NCBI RefSeq assembly: GCF_028021195.1
Contig: NZ_CP115668.1
Span: 2,418,001 to 2,482,000, forward strand
Direction of reading: 5' to 3'
DNA: 64,000 bases
From: Cutibacterium equinum
GTDB lineage: Bacteria > Actinomycetota > Actinomycetes > Propionibacteriales > Propionibacteriaceae
Part shown: positions 17,205 through 28,230 of the stretch, one piece after another
Numbering within the stretch: the first letter of the stretch is position 1
Layout: each line of letters starts with the position of its first letter
Position numbers and translations under genes: made by a program
Notes under the pieces: model-generated
Told to the model about the DNA's origin: nothing
The model's database searches: none
What the model saw: only the letters and a program-made list of their open reading frames with translations

Positions 17205-19355
17205 ATGACAAACGTGTCACCTGCTTCCCGTTTTCGCCCAGTCGCATGGCTACTGGGGTTGTTGATGGTTCTTGCGACCGTCATCGCGGGACCTTCCCCT
17301 GCCCAGGCACGTACTGCGCCGGAATTGGTCAAGGTGGCGATTACTTCTGTCAGCCCACCGACCGGGGATCCCAAAACTCCCATCACCATCAAGGGAACGG
17401 TGACAAATACTTCCTCGGTGTCAATGACGTGGGTCCAAGCGTCGTTCTGGCGCTCCCAGGACCGCATCAGCGACACCCGGGACCTGTCCGACCTGCTGTC
17501 ATCCCCCGCCACCGCCCCAGTCGGGATGCGGTGGTACCGGGAGCCCAACGAGGCGTCAATTTTCAACATCACCGATCCAGAGGCCAATCAGACCTTCAAA
17601 CCAGGTGACAGCAAGTCGTTCACCGTGACTGGAACGCCCGCCCAGATGGGACTGACGTCACCCAACGCCGTGTACGCGATCGGTGTTCACGTGCAGGCGT
17701 CCCCTCAGAACCAATCGCGCCGAACTGTCGGTCGGGCGCGAATCCTGACGGTGCTCTCAGACACTCACACCAGCGCGAACCTCGCCCCCGTCATTGTGCT
17801 CTCGACCGTGCCGAGTCTCAGGATCGACGGCACCTTCGCCAACGAGTCGCTCGCGGATGACATCACCCATCGATTGAAGCCCCTTGCGGAGGCAGCACAC
17901 ACCCGTGACGCGACAGTTCTCGTCGATCCAAGTCTCATCGATGAGGTTCAGGCGATGGCCTCGGGATATCGCGTAGCTGGCAAAGGTTCAGCCACCGTCG
18001 AGGGCAAGGGTCAGCAAACAGCCAAGGAATGGCTCGACCTCGTCGAACCATTACTGACCACCAGTCAGGCATATCGCCTACCGTACGGAAATGCCGATGT
18101 CGTCGAAGCGATTCGGCAAGGCCACACGAACATCCTCCTGACGGTCAAACACGCTCTGAGCCCCTCGAATCCGGCCGCGAAGTTACCGTTGGCAGTCGTC
18201 GACCCAGCAGCTGAACTGGACCAGTCCTCGTTCAAAACTCTCTCCCGAGAACTGGCACCCGCCCTGGTCCTGACGTGTGCGGCGTCGGCTCGTGACGGCG
18301 TCGCCGAGAAGTCTGGCGTCAAGGTGATCGGTCTGGCCGACACCGCCCAAACTGACGGACATCCACAGTCCGGCAGCGATCCCCAGCGGCGCGGCATGTT
18401 GCTGTCCCAGGCGCTCCTCATGACTCACGAGTCGATCCCGACGGTCACCCTCGTCACCACCGTCGACGATGTCCAAGCCACCGCGCCGATCGCATGGCTG
18501 CATCTGCAAAACCTCTCGGCAGTCCTCACCGCAGCCAAGCCGGGCCTACATCTGTCGGGAACACGTGCCAAGAACGTCCCCCCGAAGGACCCTCGGTGGC
18601 GTGTCCAGCACGACATCGGGATCGATTCAGACGACTGGTCCGCCCTCGTGGGAGCCTCCCCCGAGGTGACGTCCTTGACCTCGGCGAAATTTGTCAGTAG
18701 GTCGTTGTCGTCGTCACTCCAGGATCGCCAGGCGTGGGCTACTGACGTCATGCGCCCGGCAGCAGACGCCATGGCCGGCAACGGTCTGGTCCTACATTCA
18801 GCCCCACAGTTCGTGATGTCTTCTTCGAGCAACGAATTTCCTCTGACGGTCACGAACTCGCTCGCACAGACGGTTCGCGTCAAGGTCGTCGTCTCGTCAG
18901 AAAACCCGCAGCGCATCGACATCCCGGACACCCAGGTCGTCACGATCGAGCCCAAGGAGACACAAACCATCAAGTTCGCCCCGAAAGCGAGTTCGAATGG
19001 CGTCGTCGAGATGCAGGCACACCTGTCGACCCCGTCCGGGCGCGCCTTGGGGTCCCAGACCACTTTCGTCGTCAAGGCGACTCAGATGGACGATGTCGGC
19101 TGGATCATCATTGTGGTCTCGGCCTTGGTGCTCATCATCGTCACGGGGCTGCGGATTCGTCAGGTGACCGCGAATTCTCGGCATCAGGGCCAAGACGACG
19201 GTGAATCCGACACCAGCGACCCCACCAGTGCGTCAACCTCCGATGACATTTTTGACGCCACGCCGTCCCCGTCGGCACCAGAGGATCGTGACGCTACCTC
19301 TGACGATGATTCTGAGCCTCACAGCCCCACCGATAAGGACAACCTCGCCGAGTGA
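17205..19355 (+). CDS. Secreted/membrane-anchored DUF6049-type envelope protein
   Basis: This 716-residue protein has a signal peptide (hydrophobic core around residues 13-28, cleavage probably after AQA near residue 35). A long extracytoplasmic region follows, then one C-terminal transmembrane helix around residues 628-647 and an acidic, disordered cytoplasmic tail. Position and architecture match the actinobacterial protein normally encoded between pcnB and murJ (Rv3909-like, DUF6049). That family is thought to act in envelope assembly, but its biochemical role is not known to me. It begins 42 bp after pcnB. murJ does not follow. Confidence 0.75.
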   Translation: MTNVSPASRFRPVAWLLGLLMVLATVIAGPSPAQARTAPELVKVAITSVSPPTGDPKTPITIKGTVTNTSSVSMTWVQASFWRSQDRISDTRDLSDLLSSPATAPVGMRWYREPNEASIFNITDPEANQTFKPGDSKSFTVTGTPAQMGLTSPNAVYAIGVHVQASPQNQSRRTVGRARILTVLSDTHTSANLAPVIVLSTVPSLRIDGTFANESLADDITHRLKPLAEAAHTRDATVLVDPSLIDEVQAMASGYRVAGKGSATVEGKGQQTAKEWLDLVEPLLTTSQAYRLPYGNADVVEAIRQGHTNILLTVKHALSPSNPAAKLPLAVVDPAAELDQSSFKTLSRELAPALVLTCAASARDGVAEKSGVKVIGLADTAQTDGHPQSGSDPQRRGMLLSQALLMTHESIPTVTLVTTVDDVQATAPIAWLHLQNLSAVLTAAKPGLHLSGTRAKNVPPKDPRWRVQHDIGIDSDDWSALVGASPEVTSLTSAKFVSRSLSSSLQDRQAWATDVMRPAADAMAGNGLVLHSAPQFVMSSSSNEFPLTVTNSLAQTVRVKVVVSSENPQRIDIPDTQVVTIEPKETQTIKFAPKASSNGVVEMQAHLSTPSGRALGSQTTFVVKATQMDDVGWIIIVVSALVLIIVTGLRIRQVTANSRHQGQDDGESDTSDPTSASTSDDIFDATPSPSAPEDRDATSDDDSEPHSPTDKDNLAE

Positions 19356-19428
19356 CAATCCCCGGGTTCGCGGCACGGATCGGTATCGTTGATGATGCCT
19401 ATTCGGATCGGTCGGGCAGGAGGTGACA

Positions 19429-21249
19429 GTGTCTTTCGAGGACCCCGCAGATCGCGACGGCGATCCGTTTGACCCGGATACCCCTGCCGTAGATGACCTC
19501 CCCGACCTTCTCCCCGGATCCTTTCTGGGTGGGCGTTATCGCCTCGACCAAGAACTCTCCCACCCCGATTCCTCCCTCACGTGGCGAGCCTTCGACACCA
19601 AACTGCACCGCCCGGTCCTGATCCACGCCCTAGCCCCGCACGGTCGTCGCACCCCCGCCGTCCTGGACGCAGCCAGGCGAGCCGCTGTGGCCACCGATTC
19701 ACGTTTCTTGCGGATCCTGGACGCCGTGGTCGCCGGACCAGATGAACCAGCATCCTGGGTCGTCAGCGAATACGCCCCGGGGAAGTCGGTCCAGGAGCTG
19801 CTGGAATCCGGACCCCTGTCGGCGTTGGAGGCGGCCTGGATTGCCCATGAAATCGCCGACGCGATGGCACCCTTGCATGCTCAGGGGGTCTTCCACGAAC
19901 GCATCGACCCCGGAACGGTCCTCGTCACCTCGACCGGAAATCTCAAGATCAGTGGCTTGCTCATCGAGGCCGCGCTACATCCCCTGCCGGGCGACAATTC
20001 TCGTCCCTGGCCGGACCGCGAGGTCGCTGACGTGACAGATATCGGACGGGTTCTCTATGCCTGCCTGGTCTCACGCTGGCCAGTCGGCCGTGGACACCAA
20101 CCATCCGCCAAGCCAACCTCGACGATGTCCTGGGGTCTGCCACCGGCCCCCACTGACCCTCATGGTTGGCTCACTCCGCGTGAGGTCCGCGCGGGAGTTT
20201 CCCCGGCCCTCGATGTCCTCTGCGACCAAATCCTGTCGCAAGTTCCGCGTTATGACGAAGTGCCATTACACACCGCGACGGAGATTGCGCGCTCCCTGCG
20301 CCGGACTCTCGGCTCTGCCGACGCTGCTGCGGACCTCGAGCGTCGCATCCGTTTCCCCGTGGGACCGGCTTCCCGTGCCGGACAGGACCCCCGTGCCGGA
20401 CAAGAGCCGTGGCGGTCTGATGAACCCGTCGCGCCCGCATCGGGCCAGGATCAACCAGAACGAGCAGAAGAGTATGGACCCGATGACGAGGGGTACTGGT
20501 CCCCGGACGCAGCCGCCGGAGAATGGGGGCGACAGGCAAGACCCGTGCCGTGGTCGAGCAATGAAGAACCCCACACCACCCAGCTGCCCCCCGCAGGCCA
20601 GCAGCGGCCAACGGATTCCAGCGACGAGCCAGTATTGACCAAGCCACGCCCTCACAACCGACGATGGCCACCGGTGCTCATGGCTGTCGTTGGCGTGATC
20701 ATGATCGTGTGTCTCATCGTTGCCGGGGTGCGTCATTCCGGCAGCACGGCTCCGGAGGCATCCAGCGAGCCGACGACCATCAAGGTGACCCACGTCCAAG
20801 AATTTGACCCAGCCGCGGATGGTGGCGACGCCAAGGAGAACCACGACGAGGTCGCATTCGCGATCGACGGCAACCCGTCGACGGTCTGGCACACGCTCGT
20901 CTATCACAACTCTGCCAAGCTCGGGAACCTCAAGCCCGGAGTCGGACTGGTCATCGATGTGGGCCGTGTCACCGAGATCGCGTCAGTGAACGTGCAGCTG
21001 CTCGGATCTGGCACGAACATTTCCTTGTGGCAACCGACGAGTGATGTCTCTTCCGGTGAGCCTCCCATGACGTCGATCAAGGAGTGGACCCAGGTTGCGG
21101 CGGTGCAGGGGGCCGGATCGACGGTCACGTTGAAGCCATCGGGCAAGACGAAGACCCGGCACCTTCTGATCTATCTGACCGAACTTCCTCCGAAATCTAC
21201 CGCGCGGTTCCAGGGCGGGATCGCAGATATCACCGTCACTGGCTCCTGA
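19429..21249 (+). CDS. Membrane pseudokinase with discoidin-like extracellular domain
   Basis: The N-terminal 280 residues have a Ser/Thr-kinase fold but lack catalytic motifs: the HRD position reads HERIDPGTVL and the DFG position reads ISGLLIE. A long Pro/Glu-rich linker leads to a transmembrane helix (about residues 418-438). The outer domain, with AFAIDGNPSTVWHT and VIDVGRVTEIASVNV, resembles F5/8 type C (discoidin) folds. This is the arrangement of the C-terminal part of mycobacterial MviN (Rv3910), where a MurJ flippase is fused in front; here the flippase is absent. GTG at 19429 is preferred because AGGAGG lies 5 bp upstream; GTG at 19423 overlaps that site. Confidence 0.82.
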   Translation: MSFEDPADRDGDPFDPDTPAVDDLPDLLPGSFLGGRYRLDQELSHPDSSLTWRAFDTKLHRPVLIHALAPHGRRTPAVLDAARRAAVATDSRFLRILDAVVAGPDEPASWVVSEYAPGKSVQELLESGPLSALEAAWIAHEIADAMAPLHAQGVFHERIDPGTVLVTSTGNLKISGLLIEAALHPLPGDNSRPWPDREVADVTDIGRVLYACLVSRWPVGRGHQPSAKPTSTMSWGLPPAPTDPHGWLTPREVRAGVSPALDVLCDQILSQVPRYDEVPLHTATEIARSLRRTLGSADAAADLERRIRFPVGPASRAGQDPRAGQEPWRSDEPVAPASGQDQPERAEEYGPDDEGYWSPDAAAGEWGRQARPVPWSSNEEPHTTQLPPAGQQRPTDSSDEPVLTKPRPHNRRWPPVLMAVVGVIMIVCLIVAGVRHSGSTAPEASSEPTTIKVTHVQEFDPAADGGDAKENHDEVAFAIDGNPSTVWHTLVYHNSAKLGNLKPGVGLVIDVGRVTEIASVNVQLLGSGTNISLWQPTSDVSSGEPPMTSIKEWTQVAAVQGAGSTVTLKPSGKTKTRHLLIYLTELPPKSTARFQGGIADITVTGS

Positions 21250-21458
21250 CGAGGTTTTTCGACGCCCCACGACCTGCCCCCACCCGGCCACTCTTCCGAC
21301 GGGTGTGTTCTGGTCGCGACACCACGTGTCTGCCGACGGCCTTCCAACGGGACCGTCGTCGAGGGGTCATCTCCTGTCCCGGCATCCGCCACCTCAGTGA
21401 CGAAAACACCCAGCCCGCCCCGCGACCGGTCCCAGGATTTCCCGACCTGGGCCCGAGC

Positions 21459-21473
21459 TGACATTTTTCGTCA
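21459..21473 (+). repeat. Perfect copy of 15-bp intergenic palindromic motif
   Basis: TGACATTTTTCGTCA fits TGAC-R-N-TTTT-S-GTCA exactly. A half-site (TGACGAAAA) lies 60 bp upstream at 21398-21406. Confidence 0.6.
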
Positions 21474-21512
21474 TGCGGTCTGGCAGGAGAGGCCAGTGGC
21501 GAAGGTCCGTGA

Positions 21513-21580
21513 GGGAAGGCCCACGAGGGAAGACGCGAGTGGGAAGGCCCACGAGGGAAGACGCGAGTGGGAAGGCAAAT
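21513..21580 (+). repeat. Tandem 28-bp purine-rich repeat, two full copies and a partial third
   Basis: A 28-bp unit beginning GGGAAGGCCCACGAGG is repeated exactly at 21513-21540 and 21541-21568, and a third partial copy begins at 21569. Related shorter elements (AAGGC followed by CGAG) continue to about 21600. The block lies between two genes and is likely length-variable among strains. Confidence 0.85.
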
Positions 21581-21686
21581 GATAGAAGGCTCGCGAGACA
21601 AGGCCCGTGAGACACAGGTCCGCTGCGAGAATCCCGGGCCAGGCAAGTTGCCAGGCCGCCGACAAAAGCGCGTGATCCCAAACGTG

Positions 21687-21720
21687 ATGGTGCCCCGTGC
21701 TCGAAAGCACGGGGCACCAT
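21687..21720 (-). terminator. Terminator of glpK
   Basis: A perfect 15-bp stem (21687-21701 with 21706-21720) closes on a CGAA tetraloop, one of the most stable loop types. It lies 33 bp beyond the glpK stop, and the minus-strand continuation is CACGTTT. Confidence 0.85.
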
Positions 21721-21753
21721 ATGTCATCAGTCCTTCATAATCTACTCAGAGAA

Positions 21754-23277
<1,524 letters not shown>

Positions 23278-23362
23278 GATTGTTGCCTTTCTTGTCTACG
23301 TTGACTTGTGAGGGGTTACAACTGATGTGACATCAGTTCTGGCGTGACGGTAGGAAACCGGC

Positions 23363-24115
23363 TCAGTGCCAGAAAATGTTGTAGGTGAGGGCAGCGAGAA
23401 CGCCACCGATCATCGGGCCGACGACCGGAACCCAGGCGTAGCCCCAGTCGCTGCTGCCCTTGCCCTTGATCGGCAGGATGGCGTGGGCGATACGAGGAGC
23501 AAGGTCACGGGCCGGGTTGATGGCGTATCCGGTGGGGCCACCGAGGGAGGCACCGATGGAGACGATGAGCATGGCAACGGCGAGCGGGCCGATGCTCACA
23601 CCGTTGGTGAAGCCGGAGATGAGGCACCAGAGGACCAGGACCCAGGTGCCGATGACCTCAGTGATGGTGTTCCACAGCGGGTTGCGGATGGCCGGGCCAG
23701 TGGCGAAGGTGCCGAGCTTGAGGGCCGGGTCGCAGTCCTCGTCGTAGTGCTGCTTGTAGGTGAGCCAGCAGAGGACTGCACCAACGAAAGCACCAGCGAA
23801 CTGGGCGAGGATGTAGATCATGATGTTGGTGGCGCTGGCGGGGATTCCGTCGGCCAAGTCCATACCGGCCATGGCCTTGCCGACGGTGACGGCCGGGTTC
23901 AGGTGTCCACCGGTCTTGTAGGCCGCGTAGACACCGAACATCACGGCGAAGCCCCATCCCCAGTTGATCTGGAGGGAACCGGGACCGGGGTTGCCCTTGG
24001 ACTTGGGAAGGAGGTTGTTGGCGACGACGCCACAACCCAGCAGAATGAGGATCATGGTGCCCAAGAACTCAGATCCAAAGATCGTCGCGGCGGGCACCGC
24101 GGTTTCGAGAAGCAT
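23363..24115 (-). CDS. glpF: Glycerol uptake facilitator (aquaglyceroporin, MIP family)
   Basis: This inner-membrane channel lets glycerol diffuse into the cell, where GlpK traps it. The 250-residue protein has six membrane segments and both NPA half-helices: GGHLNPAVT near residue 70 and GYAINPARD near residue 202. The Asp after the second NPAR (NPARD) is the mark of the glycerol-conducting branch. A GGAG site precedes the ATG at 24115. It is transcribed before glpK and divergently from sorC, with 186 bp between. Confidence 0.95.
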   Translation of the reverse strand: MLLETAVPAATIFGSEFLGTMILILLGCGVVANNLLPKSKGNPGPGSLQINWGWGFAVMFGVYAAYKTGGHLNPAVTVGKAMAGMDLADGIPASATNIMIYILAQFAGAFVGAVLCWLTYKQHYDEDCDPALKLGTFATGPAIRNPLWNTITEVIGTWVLVLWCLISGFTNGVSIGPLAVAMLIVSIGASLGGPTGYAINPARDLAPRIAHAILPIKGKGSSDWGYAWVPVVGPMIGGVLAALTYNIFWH

Positions 24116-24271
24116 GAGGACTCCTTCGTCGTGGTGTCATCCGTTGACACCGATTTACTCGCCGGTGGCGGTCAATCCCGTAAGATTCTGCAAACGGGGA
24201 CCGTCGTCCCGGCCCTGTGGGGCTTGGACGTGGCTCAGTCAATCATCGACAGCGCCAGAGAATCGCAATTC

Positions 24272-24285
24272 TGCACTTACGTGCA
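24272..24285. promoter_or_regulatory. Probable SorC-type operator at glpF/sorC
   Basis: TGCACTTACGTGCA has 5-bp inverted ends (TGCAC and GTGCA) around TTAC. It lies 17 bp before the sorC start. A nearly identical sequence (TGCACTTGCGTGCA) occurs at 30640 and a related inverted repeat at 33850, near the second SorC regulator. I infer an operator for SorC-family proteins. Confidence 0.55.
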
Positions 24286-24301
24286 TGGCAAGGGGGCAGG
24301 C

Positions 24302-25249
24302 ATGAACGAATTGTCCAATGACGTGTGGACAGCAGCGTCCATGTATTACATGCAGGGAGAGACCATGGATGCCATCGCCAGCCATCTTGGCACATCCCGC
24401 TCCACGGTCTCTCGCCTCCTCAAACAGGCACGCCAATCCGGAGTTGTCCGTATCACCTTGTCAGAGCCGACTGGGCTGCGTAGCGGCCTCGATTCCACCT
24501 TGACGAGGATGTTCGGAGTCAATACCACTGTCGTCCCGGTGAAATCAGGAACGACCGAGATTCACCGTTTGGATCAGGTAGCCAGGATAGCCGGCCAGAT
24601 GGTCACCGACATCGTCGATGACAACTCCTCGATCGGAGTCGCCTGGGGAACAACCTTGGACGCCGTCACCCACTACGTCGTCCCCAAGGACGTCAAGGGA
24701 GTGCGGGTCGTCCAGATGAATGGGTCGGCCAACCCCGCCAATTCGGGGATCCCTTACGTTGGATCAATCCTTTCCAGGATGGCTGCCGCATTCGGTGGAG
24801 AGGTCGTTCATTTCCCGGTCCCGGCATTCTTCGACAACGCTTCGACAAAGGCTGCGATGTGGCAGGAGCGCTCCGTTCAGGCAGTACTCAAAGCACACCG
24901 GGAACTCGACCTCGCCGTATTCGGTGTGGGAGCACTTGACAGCCCGGTGCCATCCCACGTCTACTCCACCGGTTACATCACCGATGAGGAAAAGGCGAAT
25001 TTGGTGCGTTCCGGAGTTGTCGGCGACGTCAACACCGTATTTCTCAAAGCAGACGGCGCCTATGACGTCGAGTTCAACAAGAGAGCAACCGGACTGGCTC
25101 CATTCCAGTTGCAGCGAATACCGCGTCGGCTCTGTGTCGTCGCTGGTCGCGCTAAGGCCATCGGACTGCTGGCCGCTCTGCGAGCCAGGGTGGCAACCGA
25201 CCTCGTCGTCGACGATGCCACTGCTCGCGCGGTCCTCGATCTCATGTGA
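24302..25249 (+). CDS. SorC-family sugar-binding transcriptional regulator (glycerol locus)
   Basis: This 315-residue protein has an N-terminal helix-turn-helix (about residues 8-42) and a C-terminal DeoR/SorC sugar-phosphate sensor domain. The helix-turn-helix includes MYYMQGETMDAIASHLG and TSRSTVSRLLKQAR. The sensor is recognised by GVAWGTTLDAV, DLAVFGVGAL and the ending LRARVATDLVVDDATARAVL. Its position next to glpF-glpK suggests control of glycerol uptake, with a phosphorylated intermediate as effector; that is inference. The ATG at 24302 has GGGGGCAGG upstream. The frame remains open far upstream but runs antisense through glpF, so that extension is rejected. Confidence 0.9.
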   Translation: MNELSNDVWTAASMYYMQGETMDAIASHLGTSRSTVSRLLKQARQSGVVRITLSEPTGLRSGLDSTLTRMFGVNTTVVPVKSGTTEIHRLDQVARIAGQMVTDIVDDNSSIGVAWGTTLDAVTHYVVPKDVKGVRVVQMNGSANPANSGIPYVGSILSRMAAAFGGEVVHFPVPAFFDNASTKAAMWQERSVQAVLKAHRELDLAVFGVGALDSPVPSHVYSTGYITDEEKANLVRSGVVGDVNTVFLKADGAYDVEFNKRATGLAPFQLQRIPRRLCVVAGRAKAIGLLAALRARVATDLVVDDATARAVLDLM

Positions 25250-25322
25250 GTCGCCAATCCTGTGCCCATGAGACGACCCCTGCTTGCTGTGGGGCTCTTC
25301 CCCATGTGCGGGGTCGCCAGTA

Positions 25323-26711
25323 TCAAGACCTCGCCGTCCCCAAGGTGACGTCGGCGGTGGCCTCTTGAGAACCACGAATGTAGCTGATCTTGACCTTCTG
25401 TCCCGGCTTGAACGACCTCACCAGACCAACCAGGGACTCGCCAGACGCGATATCGGTGTCGTCGATCTTCGTGATGACGTCGCCACGCTGCAGCCCGCCC
25501 TCGTCGGCTGGCGAACGGGGCGAGACCGTGGCAATTCCAGCTCCGAGAACTTGGACGCCATCCTTGCTGGCAGCGGCGTCACGCACGGAGATGCCCAGGA
25601 AGGCGTGAGTTGCCTTTCCGGTGTCGATGATCTGATCGGAAATCGATTTGGCGAGATTCGACGGGATGGCAAAACCGATTCCAATATTGCCCGACGACTC
25701 AGATCGGCTTGACGAGAGGCTGGCAATCGACGAGTTGATCCCGATGAGCTCACCGTTGGCATTGATGAGAGCACCACCTGAGTTACCCGGATTGATCGCT
25801 GCGCTGGTCTGGATGGCGTTCGTGACGACCACACCCGAAGACGAATCTCGAGATCCCTGTAAATCTCGTGGACTATGACGATTCGAGGTGGTAACCGGAC
25901 GGTTGAGGGCACTGATGATTCCGGTCGTCACCGAACCCGACAAGCCAAGTGGATTGCCCACGGCCATCACAGGAGACCCGACGGTCAACGTGCTGGAATC
26001 AGCAAAGTTGATCGGCTTCATGGATGTCGGCGGGTTCTTCACCCGGATGACGGCCAGGTCCGTTGATGGATCGGTGCCAACCACTGTGGCCTCGTAGGTC
26101 CTATTTCCCGTGGAAACCGTCAGCTGACCGCCCGAGACAGCGTCGGCGACGACGTGATCATTGGTGACGATGTTGCCGTTCGTGTCGACGACAACCCCAG
26201 ACCCCTGCCCACCGCCAGTACCCATCCTCACCGTGATGGCGACCACGGAATCCGACACGGCGGATGCGGTGGCCGTCCAGTCTGGAGCCGAGGGCGAGCC
26301 CTGAACCACCTTGGTGACGGTGTTGGGCGACGCAGAACTCGACGTCGCAGCCGGGGCGTCATTTTTGGTCAGGGAACGATCGACGAAAGCTCCGGACACG
26401 CCGCCAACCGCTGCCGCGAGCAGGGCGACGAGGACAATAGTCCCGCCACGGATACCTTTTCGGCCCGATCGCGGCGAGCCCTGGGACGAGTCGGGGTTTT
26501 TGTCACCAGCCCTCGGGTCCGGCTGCTCAGCAACGTCCCACGAAGCGTGGTGAGTGGTTTGCGAAGTCCCTTGGGGCGTCCAGGAATCGCCACTGCGCGA
26601 CCAGTAGGACTCCTGCGACCAGTTCTGACGGTTGTCGTCGAAACGAGCCCCACCACCCTGGAAGGGATTGGGGTCACGCGGATCACGGGGACTATTCGTC
26701 GACTCACTCAT
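25323..26711 (-). CDS. HtrA/DegP-like membrane serine protease with PDZ domain
   Basis: This is an envelope quality-control protease. The 462-residue protein has a disordered N-terminal cytoplasmic region of about 80 residues and one transmembrane anchor (GGTIVLVALLAAAVGGVSGAF, read in parts). A trypsin-like domain follows with an intact triad: His in TNDHVV, Asp in STDLAVIRV and Ser in NPGNSGGAL. One PDZ domain at the C-terminus (FLGISVRDA through RGDVITKIDD) would bind substrate tails. The start at 26711 is preferred over 26759, which adds 16 residues unlike the rest. It is divergent from trxB. Confidence 0.93.
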   Translation of the reverse strand: MSESTNSPRDPRDPNPFQGGGARFDDNRQNWSQESYWSRSGDSWTPQGTSQTTHHASWDVAEQPDPRAGDKNPDSSQGSPRSGRKGIRGGTIVLVALLAAAVGGVSGAFVDRSLTKNDAPAATSSSASPNTVTKVVQGSPSAPDWTATASAVSDSVVAITVRMGTGGGQGSGVVVDTNGNIVTNDHVVADAVSGGQLTVSTGNRTYEATVVGTDPSTDLAVIRVKNPPTSMKPINFADSSTLTVGSPVMAVGNPLGLSGSVTTGIISALNRPVTTSNRHSPRDLQGSRDSSSGVVVTNAIQTSAAINPGNSGGALINANGELIGINSSIASLSSSRSESSGNIGIGFAIPSNLAKSISDQIIDTGKATHAFLGISVRDAAASKDGVQVLGAGIATVSPRSPADEGGLQRGDVITKIDDTDIASGESLVGLVRSFKPGQKVKISYIRGSQEATADVTLGTARS

Positions 26712-27025
26712 GACTCCAGTTTCCACGACCCGCCAGGTAGTCGGCGCACTGTCCAGCAACGAGGTGCCGTCAACGGGGAAAAATCGTGGCTCAGTCTCAC
26801 CTCCCCACAGGACGGATCCGACCTTGGTCAGGCATCACGTGGATTGCATCAACCCTCAGTCAGAGAAGTACCCACTGCACCTCTGTTCATGCCCATCCTC
26901 GGATGTCCAGCCCGATTCGTGGGTGAGAATCCCGCCCTGCGCACCTGATTCCCACCGGGAATGTCAGAAACCCTTTGTGCGCTGGATAGGTTGATCCTTG
27001 AACCAGTCACCGACCAGGAGGCGCC
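26712..27025. other. Divergent promoter region between htrA-like gene and trxB
   Basis: This 314-bp stretch holds no gene that I can support and should carry both promoters. The only clear signal is AGGAGG just before the trxB ATG. I looked for a SigR-type promoter (GGAAT and GTT) but the spacing is wrong. Confidence 0.5.
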
Positions 27026-28078
27026 ATGACCGCCCAGCCCCTTGTGCCCAATACCATCCTCGGCGATATCTCGCTGTCCGATTCCTCGGAGACCAACACC
27101 GTCCAGCCCTCCACCGAGAAGGTCGGCACCGATACCCGAGGCACCGACGAGCCCCGTGACGTCATCATCGTTGGTTCCGGTCCGGCTGGATACACCGCTG
27201 CTGTCTACACCGCGCGCGCTGGCCTGAACCCCCTTGTCTTCGAGGGATCGATGGACGCCGGCGGCGCCCTCATGCAGACCACCGAAGTCGAGAACTACCC
27301 CGGTTTCTCCGAGGGCATCATGGGCCCCGATCTCATGGCCCAGATGCGTGCCCAGGCCGAGAGGTTCGGGGCCGAGCTCGTCACCGACGACGTCACCGAG
27401 GTCGACCTCACCGGTGAGATCAAAAAGGTCGTTGACACCGATGGAAACACGCACCAGACCCGCGTCGTGATCCTCGCCATGGGATCGGCTTACCGCAAAC
27501 TCGGTCTCGAGGACGAGACCCGACTGTCGGGTCGTGGCGTGTCTTGGTGCGCCACCTGTGACGGGTTCTTCTTCACCGGTAAGGACATCGCCGTTATCGG
27601 TGGCGGTGACTCTGCTGTCGAGGAGTCCACCTTCCTCACCCGCTTCGCCAACTCCGTGACCCTCGTCCACCGGCGTGACAAATTGCGCGCCTCCCAGATC
27701 ATGGCCGACCGCGCCGAGGCCGATCCCAAGATCACCTTCGCGTGGGACAGCGAGATCGTCGCCATGCAGGGTGAGTCCAAGCTGGAGTCAGTGACCCTGC
27801 GCGACACCAAGACCGGTGAAGAGCGTCGGCTCGAGGTGGCGGGCGTCTTTGAAGCCATTGGACACGACCCGCGCTCCGAGCTGGTCCGAGGCCAGGTCGA
27901 CCTGGACGACGCCGGCTACGTCGTATGCGCGGAGCCGTCCACCCGCACCAACCTGCCGGGAGTTTTTGCCTGCGGTGACCTGGTCGACTCCCATTACCAG
28001 CAGGCCATCACTGCGGCTGGGTCCGGGTGCCGTGCTGCCCTCGACGCCGAGAGGTTCCTGGCCGAGCTGGGACGCTGA
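27026..28078 (+). CDS. trxB: Thioredoxin reductase
   Basis: The flavoprotein passes electrons from NADPH to thioredoxin in the cytoplasm. The FAD-binding motif [13 protein letters not shown] starts at residue 47, the redox-active pair is in WCATCDG (CATC near residues 176-179), and the NADPH-binding motif [13 protein letters not shown] follows. The C-terminal FAD contact [11 protein letters not shown] is present. The protein has an N-terminal extension of about 43 residues, rich in Thr, Ser, Asp and Glu, before the FAD domain. The strong AGGAGG site in front of ATG 27026 supports that extension. trxA is 2 kb away on the other strand, not next to trxB as in many actinobacteria. Confidence 0.96.
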   Translation: MTAQPLVPNTILGDISLSDSSETNTVQPSTEKVGTDTRGTDEPRDVIIVGSGPAGYTAAVYTARAGLNPLVFEGSMDAGGALMQTTEVENYPGFSEGIMGPDLMAQMRAQAERFGAELVTDDVTEVDLTGEIKKVVDTDGNTHQTRVVILAMGSAYRKLGLEDETRLSGRGVSWCATCDGFFFTGKDIAVIGGGDSAVEESTFLTRFANSVTLVHRRDKLRASQIMADRAEADPKITFAWDSEIVAMQGESKLESVTLRDTKTGEERRLEVAGVFEAIGHDPRSELVRGQVDLDDAGYVVCAEPSTRTNLPGVFACGDLVDSHYQQAITAAGSGCRAALDAERFLAELGR

Positions 28079-28093
28079 TGACTCGACGATTTT

Positions 28094-28131
28094 CGCCGCA
28101 TTGCTTCGCGAGGGTACGAAGCAATGCGGCG
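28094..28131 (+). terminator. Hairpin after trxB
   Basis: CGCCGCATTGCTTCG (28094-28108) pairs perfectly with 28117-28131 over an 8-nt loop, 15 bp after the trxB stop. There is no strong T-run, so it may act as a 3' stability element or a weak terminator. Confidence 0.7.
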
Positions 28132-28230
28132 AACTACTGTTCCTGGGGAGACCGAAGCGCGTGCTCTGACGGCGAAAAACACCGGTCGGGCACGGCGGAA
28201 CGCACTGCTGCGAACCGAGCCTCCTTGAGA

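Larger units (their letters stand above)
21250..21686. other. Gene-free region with repeats between pseudokinase and glpK terminator
   Basis: No convincing gene is present in this stretch of about 440 bp. It holds one perfect copy and one half copy of the 15-bp intergenic motif and a purine-rich tandem repeat, all listed separately. Open frames here have unusual composition driven by the repeat. Confidence 0.6.

Noticed and set aside
23366-24301. N-terminal extension of the SorC regulator through glpF
   Set aside because: The extra 312 codons run antisense through glpF. The helix-turn-helix begins naturally at ATG 24302 with a ribosome-binding site.
26950-26997. SigR-like promoter (GGAAT plus GTT) before trxB
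   Set aside because: The elements are 27 bp apart instead of about 18, so they do not form a SigR promoter.
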